From Microthrixaceae bacterium (GTDB lineage: Bacteria; Actinomycetota; Acidimicrobiia; Acidimicrobiales; Poriferisodalaceae), in NCBI GenBank assembly GCA_011523825.1, contig WTFX01000017.1, positions 1 to 64,000 of the forward strand: a stretch of 64,000 nucleotides of DNA, in the 5' to 3' direction. The notes beneath the pieces are model-generated. The model was not told the origin of the DNA, did no database searches, and saw only the letters and a list, made by a program, of their open reading frames with translations. Shown here piece after piece: positions 15,671 to 23,630 of the stretch (positions within the stretch are counted from its first letter, which is position 1; each line of letters starts with the position of its first letter). The translations under genes and the position numbers were made by a program.

Positions 15671-16969
15671 TTAGAGAACGTATGCCCGCAACTCGCTCAC
15701 ACCACGCTCCAAGAGACCTTGCGCATCCTCGAGCGGGTAGTCATCCGGGAGGCTCATCGTCAAGAGATCTCGTCGGGCAATGCCTCTCTTGACAAATCTC
15801 CGCATGTCCGGGAGCACAGAGTTGACGTTGAGCCACGTGGCGAGTTCGTGGGAGTGGGCCGGGTCCGCGTATTCGGTCATATCGGTGAGACCTGCAGACG
15901 CAAACGAAGCACGTCGCACTACGCATCCGAAGCAGACCCCGCACTGCCTTGTGGTGGAAATGCCCTTGGAGCGCTGTCCCGTGAGCCCGCACGAATGTGT
16001 GCCACTCAAGAAGCCACTGATCTCGAGGTATCCGAACTGGTCCGCCGCGGCGCGGAACATCTCCCCCTTGGTCAGGCACGAGAACGGGTTGAAGATTGTC
16101 GAGTGAGCACCGAGTTCCCCGAGGATTCGCGAGAGCCCCTCAAGAAACGCCGGATGAGTAGTCCGCGTCGAGAGACTGCCACGTCGGTTCGGAGCTAGCG
16201 GCGGATTGAGTGATGCAAAGCCATTCTCGGCGATCCACAGCGGGACTGCATGCATCGACGCATACGCGAGGCCGAGCGCCAGGAAGAGAAGTGAGCGGGA
16301 TCGGGTCGAGGTCTCGCTCTTGAATCTTGACCCATCGACTTGATATCGCCGTCGGACCAAGTAAGTCTGCTCGTGAAGTTGTTGCGGCCCAGGGCAAATC
16401 GCCGTCGCGGCATCGGCAACCCTGCGCTGCAACGGAGCCAGCGCCTTCAAACCGAAGTGCGAGACGAGCACATGACACTCCGTCGGGTCAAGTTGACGCC
16501 GAGACTCAAGCGCACCCAGAGCGGAATCAGCACCACCGCTCATCAGCACCACTCGCGAGGGGTGTGAGATGTCCAGCCGTGAGTCCACCTGCTCCCGTGG
16601 TGGTCGTGTGTTCTTGAACTCCACCGACCACGCGTCGCCGGTGAGAAACGCGAGCAAGCCGCACAGCTCCGCGGCAACCGCATTCCACGACGTTGCATCA
16701 GAAACGGGGACGGTCAGAGATATGTCTCTGCTCGACCAATTCGTAGAGCCGACCTCTCGAATCGTCGATCGGTCGGCCGCATACACGAGCATGGCAAGTC
16801 GCACTAGGTCCACATTGAGTCGAGGCACGGCGCCGATGGCAGCGAGGCGGGGACCGAACGGAACGCTGAAGCTCGAGGGGCCGTTCACCGGCCAATAGAA
16901 CATCGCAAGCGGGTCATCGCGGCTGCTCGTAGATCGGGTGGTCAGCTTCAATTCATAGTGATGAGTCAT
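15671..16969 (-). CDS. qatC: QatC, QueC-like component of the Qat defense system
   Basis: This 432-residue protein has a PP-loop ATP pyrophosphatase motif SGGADS at residues 144-149. A four-Cys zinc site (Cys327, Cys343, Cys346, Cys349) matches QueC, the 7-cyano-7-deazaguanine synthase. An extra N-terminal domain of about 130 residues distinguishes Qat-type proteins from plain QueC. It presumably modifies or adenylates a target using a QueC-like reaction; the actual substrate in Qat is not settled. Its ATG overlaps the qatB stop as ATGA. Confidence 0.9.
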   Translation of the reverse strand: MTHHYELKLTTRSTSSRDDPLAMFYWPVNGPSSFSVPFGPRLAAIGAVPRLNVDLVRLAMLVYAADRSTIREVGSTNWSSRDISLTVPVSDATSWNAVAAELCGLLAFLTGDAWSVEFKNTRPPREQVDSRLDISHPSRVVLMSGGADSALGALESRRQLDPTECHVLVSHFGLKALAPLQRRVADAATAICPGPQQLHEQTYLVRRRYQVDGSRFKSETSTRSRSLLFLALGLAYASMHAVPLWIAENGFASLNPPLAPNRRGSLSTRTTHPAFLEGLSRILGELGAHSTIFNPFSCLTKGEMFRAAADQFGYLEISGFLSGTHSCGLTGQRSKGISTTRQCGVCFGCVVRRASFASAGLTDMTEYADPAHSHELATWLNVNSVLPDMRRFVKRGIARRDLLTMSLPDDYPLEDAQGLLERGVSELRAYVL

Positions 16970-17781
16970 GACGCCCCCACATAGATCGGGCGCAAGCTCT
17001 CTATCCCCTGCTCGATGGCCGCGGCCAGCTCCTCCGCCGACGGACCGGAGCTACTCAATTTGGCCTTGTTAGCGAGGACGGATGCCGCCGCCCGTAGCTC
17101 GTCTTCGGCCACGTCAGCAACTTCGTCTGGGCGACTACGAAGCGCTTCACCTAGCTCCGATGAGAGCACCTCAGTGACGATCGTGGCGATCACGTACCGG
17201 ACGATGTCATCAGCGTCGAGCGGCTCCCCGTCTGCACCTTGGGCCAGGACCCAATCGGCGACCGTAGCGGCGACGTACCGCTCTTCGGCTTCTTCCAGGC
17301 GGCCATTGGATTGCTTGCCGCAAACAGCATCGACGATTCGACGCGCCACCTCGAAGCCATCATCCAGTGCGCGGAGCTCGCCGTAGTCGAGGCCCAAGCC
17401 GGCCAGCTGTTCCGCGTCCCCGCGGATGTATGCGAGGGCACCTGCAGCAGCCCGTGCTCCGGCGGATGCGAGCCGCTGCGATGACCTGCCCGAACCCGCA
17501 CGAGTGCGGCCCGTTCCACGCGACCCGCCGCTACCGCCGGCAGGCCCGTCACTCGATCCGCCTCCTGCGGACCGAGGCCGGAGCAAACTCAGAAGTCCGC
17601 TTACTGCTTGGGGTGGCAGTTGTGTGACGGATTCATCCTCAGCTCCCGTCTCACCGTTACTCGGAGTGTCCCCATCGCTGCCAGAGCCGTCTGGCAGCGA
17701 GTCGAGCCAGTCGTTGAGGCCGTTGCTGATGTCCTTGCCAGCCTTGCCGCCAGCGCCTGTGTACGCACCGCTTGTGCCCAT
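16966..17781 (-). CDS. qatB: QatB component of the Qat defense system
   Basis: This 271-residue protein starts with MGTSGAYTGAGGKAG, a Ser/Gly-rich leader characteristic of QatB proteins. A Gly/Ser/Arg-rich linker (about 70-110) and then a helical domain (about 115-270) follow. No enzymatic motif is seen, in line with the family. The start codon shares its A with the qatA stop (TGATG), so it is strictly coupled to the ATPase gene. Identification rests on the N-terminal signature plus exact gene order A-B-C-D. Confidence 0.85.
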   Translation of the reverse strand: MGTSGAYTGAGGKAGKDISNGLNDWLDSLPDGSGSDGDTPSNGETGAEDESVTQLPPQAVSGLLSLLRPRSAGGGSSDGPAGGSGGSRGTGRTRAGSGRSSQRLASAGARAAAGALAYIRGDAEQLAGLGLDYGELRALDDGFEVARRIVDAVCGKQSNGRLEEAEERYVAATVADWVLAQGADGEPLDADDIVRYVIATIVTEVLSSELGEALRSRPDEVADVAEDELRAAASVLANKAKLSSSGPSAEELAAAIEQGIESLRPIYVGAS

Positions 17782-19670
17782 CAGTTCGCAACTCTCGACT
17801 CAAGTTGCTGCGCGATGGCCCTCTTGACGCTCGGCTCAGCGGCTCTCGCGTCCCAGTGCTCAAGAACGTCGCGATAGGTGACAGCGTCTCCCTCGTCGAA
17901 CAAGAGGATCACGGGAGCTCGAATCTCTTGTGCGGGAATTGTTCGAAAGGCGGCCATCGCTGCCTGGTTGGCATCAGTGAGCCTCGCAACACGCAAGATT
18001 GCACTGACGCTTGCGATGAGGTCACCGGGACGGTCCCGGGCCATTCGGCCAAGGTGTTCGATCAGTGCACTCACATCCGCAGTTGTGAGGCCCCGGATGT
18101 CGGCATCAGTGACGGATTTCTGGGCGGCGCGACTCGACGACAGCAGGTTCGCCGCGACATCTCTGAGCCGCTCGGGCAGTTCCGAATCGATGAGGGGGAG
18201 ACTGGCGAATGACGCCGCTAGGTGCAGATACGGACTCAGGTCGATGCTGTCGAGCGACGGCTGCAGTTTGGCCCAGCGAAGGAGGTTCTCGTTAAAGGGC
18301 TCGCTCTCAGCGCTCGATTCATCGTGGACGGGCACCGCGTCTCGGTGCCGAGAACCGCTCCCTGCAGCTGTCGCGTCCTGCTCTTTGGCATCCGCAGATT
18401 TCTTTGGAGACGCGGACCGCCCTGCGGCTTCTTCCAGCTGAGACAACTGCTGGCGCAGCTCGCCCCGGGCGAGCCAATCGAGGACCATGTCGAATTCGTC
18501 CGGCAGCAGCAATTCCAGCACCATGAGCTTGGCCACGACGGCGACATCGAGCTCGATGCCGCGACGCTCGGCAATAGATGAGCGGACGCTGAGGTCGTTC
18601 AGGAACCTCTTGACGCGTCGCGGGTTACCGCGAAGCTTCTCGTAGAGGATTGGCGTCAGCCGTGAAGCGAACTGCATCTCGCCTGAGAGGTCGAGGCCCT
18701 TCGGGATGCTGATCGAATCAATTGACCCCGCTGCTACACGCAGCTCAGTGCATCCCTTGAGAATCTGATCGAACTGCGCTTGGGTCAACTGACTCGCTGC
18801 CCGGCGCTGTAGGAGCAACAGCAGCAAGTACGCCTCCGTGTCGAACCGGCTCAGCGTAGGAAGGCGAAGTGTCGTCTGCACGATCTTGTGCAAGTAGAGG
18901 CGGGCCGGTTCCTCTGCGTCTCCATTAGGTCCATTGGCACGGTCATAGCGATCCCTCAAGGCGTCCGCTACGCGGTCCTCGTCGGCCGCAATGACAAAGG
19001 ACATCTTTGGGACTGACAGGAACAGCCGCATCGTCTCAAGCGTCTCGACGACTGTGTCAGGCAGACAGCGGTCGAGGTCATCGACAAGGACCACGACCCT
19101 TCGCAGATGGCCAAGATGGACGTCCGCGAGAAGCTTCGCAAACTCTGCCCGGAACTCGTCCAAGTTCCTCGGCTCGGGTCGGCCTTCCTCGTCTTCGCTG
19201 TTGATGAGGTCCGTCAGATCGTCGATTCGAGGAAGCTGAAGGGCGATGGAGGAACGAGCGGCGAGCTTGAGCGCCTTAGTCCAGTTCACCCGCGCCACCA
19301 ACCTCTTCAGGGCGTCTCGCGCCGCACCATCCTCGCGGCCCTGATCCTCAAGCTCGTTGGTCAAGGCGTTGAGAATCTCAAGTATCAACGTTGCCTTGGC
19401 ACCGACATCAGGGTCGTACCGCCAAGGTTCAGTCTCGACGACGAGGACTTGCTCGTCTGTATCAGAGTCCGGGAGGGCAACCAGCTTTGCCTTGATCAGG
19501 TTTAGGACCGTGCTCTTGCCGCTGCCCCACGACCCGGAGATGCCGATCGCCACCGGATCGAGTGCGTCATCCAAGACTGCTTCCACCGCCGTGTCTGCAA
19601 CTGCATCAAACGCGAGAAGATCCACCGGTGACGGCTCATCGGACCAAAGCTGCACTGGCATGCTGCTCAT
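17781..19670 (-). CDS. qatA: QatA, KAP-type P-loop ATPase of the Qat defense system
   Basis: This 629-residue NTPase has Walker A in ISGSWGSGKST (ending residue 54) and Walker B RVVVLVDDLDRC at about 191-202, the KAP family pattern. The middle holds long helices with KAP-like RVKRFLNDLSVRS near residue 360. The region around 420-450 is a Lys/Ala/Ser-rich linker. It is the first gene of the four-gene operon. It probably powers or senses during phage infection; the mechanism is unknown. Start ATG 19670. Confidence 0.9.
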   Translation of the reverse strand: MSSMPVQLWSDEPSPVDLLAFDAVADTAVEAVLDDALDPVAIGISGSWGSGKSTVLNLIKAKLVALPDSDTDEQVLVVETEPWRYDPDVGAKATLILEILNALTNELEDQGREDGAARDALKRLVARVNWTKALKLAARSSIALQLPRIDDLTDLINSEDEEGRPEPRNLDEFRAEFAKLLADVHLGHLRRVVVLVDDLDRCLPDTVVETLETMRLFLSVPKMSFVIAADEDRVADALRDRYDRANGPNGDAEEPARLYLHKIVQTTLRLPTLSRFDTEAYLLLLLLQRRAASQLTQAQFDQILKGCTELRVAAGSIDSISIPKGLDLSGEMQFASRLTPILYEKLRGNPRRVKRFLNDLSVRSSIAERRGIELDVAVVAKLMVLELLLPDEFDMVLDWLARGELRQQLSQLEEAAGRSASPKKSADAKEQDATAAGSGSRHRDAVPVHDESSAESEPFNENLLRWAKLQPSLDSIDLSPYLHLAASFASLPLIDSELPERLRDVAANLLSSSRAAQKSVTDADIRGLTTADVSALIEHLGRMARDRPGDLIASVSAILRVARLTDANQAAMAAFRTIPAQEIRAPVILLFDEGDAVTYRDVLEHWDARAAEPSVKRAIAQQLESRVAN

Positions 19671-20515
19671 TTGACAGATTCCACCCGTGTGTCGACACGC
19701 TGGTGACGGGACCAGGACGAGAGAATGGCCCCATCGCCAGGACCTGCTGCGGCCAACCGGCCACAGCGACTACGCGAGCGGTCCAAACTACAAATATGTT
19801 CTTCCGGTCGCTACAGAACTAGGTGCGGGCCCCCGGTTCGGAACGTTTGAGCGACGGCGCAGCACAGCACGCGAGTTCGACGGCTAATCCCGTACGGCAC
19901 CGATCTGGTCGCTAGCTCAGATGCCACGGCTGCAGCCCTGCTACGCATCCGAGGCGGGGCGCTTCCGCGATGCAACGGCGCCCTAGTGGCTAGCCACCGA
20001 ACTCGCAGGCGCGACTCGAACCGGCTTGGCTCTGGCTGCAATCCTCGTCAGCCGGATTCGTCAAGTGCCCACGGTGATCGAGACGCTGCTACAGATCGTG
20101 TGAAGCCTGCCCTCTCACTCCCTCGATGGCCCTTGCGGTAGGCAACCTCGTGTTGGTCACCAACCCTTCTCCATGCGGTGCGCTCAGCCCCCAACTGGTA
20201 AGTGCCGCCTGATGAAGCAGCGGCAATCGCTGATCACCGAGACCTCGACATCATGTGCAATGTGACGACATCGCGAAACTATTTGAATGCTCTACCCGGC
20301 GCTTCGGCAGCCACCGCCGCATTCGGGTTCGTCGGCTTGACTCGAATGGCCAACTTGCCTGTGTCGCGCGATGCCAGGCGATACGCGCGAGCCCTGGGCG
20401 GATGCGACCTGTCTCGAATGCTGCAGCGGACGTGCCGCTGCCCGCAAGCTTGTCCACCTACGCGTGGTCGTGCTCGAATCCGCTGCTGCCGGTACCGCTA
20501 CAGGCGGCCATCGGT
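19671..20515. other. 845-base stretch with no supported gene
   Basis: This separates qatA (reading away) from the next minus-strand gene. It must hold the qat promoter. Reading frames here are short, lack ribosome sites and match nothing I know. A T-arm-like GGTTCGAGTCGCG on the minus strand near 20010-20025 has no pairing stem. Confidence 0.5.
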
Positions 20516-21508
20516 TCAGAAGGCACTAGTTCGCTCCACATGGGCGGGTTCGTTCCAGTGATCTCGAGTGCACGCGTCAATCAACTCCATGCATTCGTTG
20601 GCGCTCTCAATCGGGTAGCTGCGCTTCCAGTAGTGCCCCATTCGCCAGAAGGTGTCCGACATCATCATCAGTGCGCACCCGAGGGGCATCAGTAGTTGCT
20701 CGACTCCGATGCTGCGCCGCCCGCGAGCATCTGCTGCACCGACATCCGCTCGATGCCACATCTTGTCCATGATTAGCGACTCGGAGTGCACTGAAGCGCT
20801 GAGCATTTCGTACATCGGAAGCGGTCCCAGATCGTTCTGGCCGAGGTGCTCACGAGCGATGCGCTCAATCTGCGAATCCACAGCTCGGGTCGCGTTGGGG
20901 ATCTTCCTGCATGCCTTGGCATTGGCCATCGAGTGTGTTTGGGCGACAACTTGTTCCGCTCGCGCGATCTCCGCCGATGATTCATCTACGCGTTGCTTGA
21001 GCCTCGTGTGCTCGGCCTCTGCCTGTGTCCGCTGTGAGACCGACCGTTCGCTGCGCGACAAATCCTGTTCAGATCGGCCACTCATCTTGACCCAAGTCGA
21101 GTGAGCGTCCCGAAGTGCTCTCAGGAGACGCTCCTCGGTGCTAAGGACCGGTTCGCAGTGCCAATCCAGCAGCGCAATCGATTCGGCCGCGATCCGAGCG
21201 AGCGCTTGTACACCAAATCTGGAGCTAGATGCCATTAGCGCCGGAAATGCGGTCATGTAGTCGACGGCGACGGTTGCTCGCTGGTAGACGACGCGAGTCA
21301 CCAGATCAGATAGCTGGTACTTGCGCGAGGCATCAAGCGTGACGCGTTCGACAGCCCGGTGCAAGACATCGATGCCTCCTACGCGCTCAAGCGGCTCTCG
21401 CACACTGAGCGAGACGCCCGCGAGCAACTCAGAGAGGCTGCGGGCGATGGGTTGCAGACAGGGGTGAAAATCCTCGTTGTCGCGGTCTTCCAACCAGGGA
21501 TTGCGCAC
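20516..21508 (-). CDS. Unknown protein with central coiled coil
   Basis: This 330-residue cytoplasmic protein has no recognised family. It has an N-terminal helical region, a stretch around residues 110-190 rich in Arg, Glu and Ser with heptad-like spacing (SRSERSVSQRTQAEAEHTRL) that suggests a coiled coil, and a C-terminal helical part with conserved-looking PLPMYEMLSASVHSESLIMD and YWKRSYPIESANECM. The His-Ser-Glu segment recalls uncharacterised DUF5677-like proteins, without certainty. It lies between two defense loci, so a defense role is possible by location only. Confidence 0.65.
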   Translation of the reverse strand: MRNPWLEDRDNEDFHPCLQPIARSLSELLAGVSLSVREPLERVGGIDVLHRAVERVTLDASRKYQLSDLVTRVVYQRATVAVDYMTAFPALMASSSRFGVQALARIAAESIALLDWHCEPVLSTEERLLRALRDAHSTWVKMSGRSEQDLSRSERSVSQRTQAEAEHTRLKQRVDESSAEIARAEQVVAQTHSMANAKACRKIPNATRAVDSQIERIAREHLGQNDLGPLPMYEMLSASVHSESLIMDKMWHRADVGAADARGRRSIGVEQLLMPLGCALMMMSDTFWRMGHYWKRSYPIESANECMELIDACTRDHWNEPAHVERTSAF

Positions 21509-22218
21509 GACGACTCGCCGATTAGTGGCTGTCCGATTCGAGACCGATGTCTACCTCGACCGTGAGTCCCGCCCGCGTGTTGCCGTTAGGCAGCTGTGTT
21601 GCCGGCGCCCGAACGCCGGAATCGACCCGCGTGGTCCGGCCGCCGAGATAGCTACAGCTCGGCGCGTGCCTAAGGAACAGCGCGGCGGTGCATTCACGCT
21701 TCTTGAGGGCAGCATCGCGGCTCGCGATCTCGGGCGGCCCAGAATCAGTCACCCGGCCAGTCTTGCGCGCTGAAGCTGCCTCCGATCGGAATTGGCGACG
21801 TGTGCTCAGTTGCTTAGGGGCCTTTCACAGGCGTACACGGTCAGAGACTTCGCTTGAGTGCAGATAGCCCAATAGCTTGAAGACGGCCCCATGGTCGGAT
21901 TCCAAAATCCAATCGCTTGTGCTTGAGCGACCTCAGCATCGAATTGCCATGCGACGTTTACACGTCGTTCGACGATCCGAGCTGCCACCCGACACTGCAA
22001 CCAGCCGCCTAGGACCACACCACCAGACGGCGTGGAGCCCAGTGCGGTTCAGTTCAAACCGATGTGGGCCCAGCGGGTGCCACCGCGCGAGACGAGAGCT
22101 TGCAACTGTCCAACTGGCCGCATGGGCACTGAGAATTCGCGTTCGGCGGTCGGATAGTCACACGCGTGGCATTTACTGCGGGAGGACACAGGGATTCTCG
22201 CTCTAGAAGGGAGCGCCA
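21509..22218. other. 710-base stretch with no supported gene
   Basis: No frame has a ribosome site, a family match or convincing codon use. The last bases contain the AGAAGGGAG ribosome site of the DUF2188 gene and presumably its promoter. Confidence 0.5.
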
Positions 22219-22443
22219 ATGAGCAAGCGACCCGTACATACCGTGCCCCACGGCGATGGCTGGGCGAACCGGCGAGCCGGTTCAGACCGGGTTGCCAAGA
22301 CATTTCCCACCAAGGCCGAAGCTCAAGCCGCTGGTCGCAACACCGCTCGGCATGAGCACACAGAGCACATCATCCATCGGAAGGACGGCACGATTGGCGA
22401 GCGCAACAGCTACGGCAACGATCCCTATCCGCCGAGGGGCTGA
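22219..22443 (+). CDS. DUF2188 family small protein
   Basis: This 74-residue protein has the family's layout: HTVPHGDGWANRRAGSDRVA, FPTKAEAQAAGRNTARHEHTEHIIHRKDGTI. It would be a small beta-beta-alpha domain that may bind nucleic acid; the function is unproven. A strong AGAAGGGAG precedes the ATG. It is followed 66 bases later by a membrane protein and then a TIR-like gene, all on the plus strand, and could be part of that cassette. Confidence 0.8.
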   Translation: MSKRPVHTVPHGDGWANRRAGSDRVAKTFPTKAEAQAAGRNTARHEHTEHIIHRKDGTIGERNSYGNDPYPPRG

Positions 22444-22509
22444 CGCCGGCGCACCAGCGGTCAACCGAGGACGGGTGAGTCGTCTCGACGCGCCTACCGG
22501 GGCGACGAA

Positions 22510-22923
22510 GTGACGAGCGCGAGCGATAGGCACATCCACCTGCAGATGATCCAGGGCACCATCTCGCGCTTGGCGAATCAGAGCGCAAGTGTCAAGCGCT
22601 GGTACATGGTCGCTTGGGCAGCTCTGATCGCGTTCGCCCTATCGGGCAACCAACCTGCACAGGGACAGCCAGCGTGGTTGCTCGCGGCCCTGCCCCTGGC
22701 CCTCGGCCTGACTGCAGGCACGATCGATGGGCTCTACCTGTGGCAAGAGAGGCGCTTTCGGACCTTGTACGACTATGCGCGCAGGCAGGACACCACGGGA
22801 TTCAGCATGAAGCTCCGTCCGATGAACGGCAGCGACACGCCGCTCCGCAGTCTGCTCTCTTGGTCCGTGCTGCCGTTCTACTTGCCATTGATGGGGCTGC
22901 ACGTCGTAGTTGTGGCTGCCTAG
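22510..22923 (+). CDS. Small membrane protein paired with a TIR-like gene
   Basis: This 137-residue protein has a cytoplasmic N-terminal helix (LQMIQGTISRLANQSASVKR), two close membrane spans (about 31-46 and 54-77), a cytoplasmic segment with WQERRFRTLYDYARRQ, and a third hydrophobic segment at the C-terminus (about 115-137). The pattern MIQ-x3-I-x-RLA-x-S-x3-K-x-W followed by two helices is what I recall for small membrane partners of TIR-like MTH538/ThsB proteins. The start is GTG 22510, or ATG 22546. It is separated from the TIR-like gene by 23 bases. Confidence 0.7.
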   Translation: MTSASDRHIHLQMIQGTISRLANQSASVKRWYMVAWAALIAFALSGNQPAQGQPAWLLAALPLALGLTAGTIDGLYLWQERRFRTLYDYARRQDTTGFSMKLRPMNGSDTPLRSLLSWSVLPFYLPLMGLHVVVVAA

Positions 22924-22946
22924 CGGAGCAGAAAGGGAATCCGGAT

Positions 22947-23423
22947 ATGGCGTACCGCAGCGTGTTTTTCAGCTTCGACTGGGATCAGGACGTGTGGCGA
23001 GCGATGGTGGTTCGCAATTGCGGCGTCACTCTCGGAGTCAACGCCGCTGGCTTCAGGGATGCCGCCGAAATCGAGGCGGTGAAGTATCGGAGCGACGAGG
23101 CCATCAAGCACTGGATCGACTCCCAACTCAATGGCACGACCGTGACGGTGGTGCTTCTGGGGGCCCTGACCCACCAGAGCAGATGGGTGAAGTACGAATG
23201 CGACGCGAGCATCGCCCGAGGCAACGGCATCATCTTCATCGACATCAGCGGCATCGCTGACCAGTACCGCCGTACGACCACCTACGGCGGCATGCCGACC
23301 GGATGGCCGGAGCCTTCTCCCTATTCGCCAGGCCCGTATCTGTTCCGTCAGTGGGACACACAGCTCAGCCCACAACAGTTCGGTACATGGATTGAGCAAG
23401 CCGCGCAGAACGTCGGCAAGTAG
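22947..23423 (+). CDS. TIR-like (MTH538/ThsB, DUF1863) protein
   Basis: This 158-residue protein has the fold signature of ThsB-like TIR relatives. The opening YRSVFFSFDWDQDVWRAMVV is followed by a helix with the IKHWIDSQLNGTTVTVVLLG strand, SRWVKYECDASIARGNGIIF and the late IDIS strand. Related ThsB proteins make NAD-derived signals during phage infection and others work as effectors; no ThsA-like effector is adjacent here. GAAAGGGA precedes the ATG. The upstream membrane protein is the natural partner. Confidence 0.85.
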   Translation: MAYRSVFFSFDWDQDVWRAMVVRNCGVTLGVNAAGFRDAAEIEAVKYRSDEAIKHWIDSQLNGTTVTVVLLGALTHQSRWVKYECDASIARGNGIIFIDISGIADQYRRTTTYGGMPTGWPEPSPYSPGPYLFRQWDTQLSPQQFGTWIEQAAQNVGK

Positions 23424-23630
23424 CGGTGGCCAAGGACGGTTGCGCTAGCCGCTTGAACAGCCACCAACACCGGGATTCGCATCGTTGCCGCGTCGCGGTC
23501 TCGCCTCCAGCGCCAAGACGGCTCAGGTCCAAATCGTCGGCTCAGTAGGCGTTCCGGCCTGCAAGAAATTCAGGGGCCAGATCACACGGGTGTCACTTAC
23601 AATCGCGCCCCCGAGTGAGTCAGGCGTGTG

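Noticed and set aside
14913..16969. QueC and TatD as housekeeping enzymes
   Set aside because: Gene order, overlaps with a KAP ATPase and a QatB-type protein, and the extra N-terminal domain of the QueC-like protein point to Qat rather than queuosine synthesis or general TatD.
20005..20030. T-arm-like GGTTCGAGTC on the minus strand
   Set aside because: There is no pairing stem and no tRNA body; coincidence.
22049..22303. Minus-strand frames in the gap before the DUF2188 gene
   Set aside because: Short, overlapping frames with no ribosome site; one overlaps the well-supported DUF2188 start.
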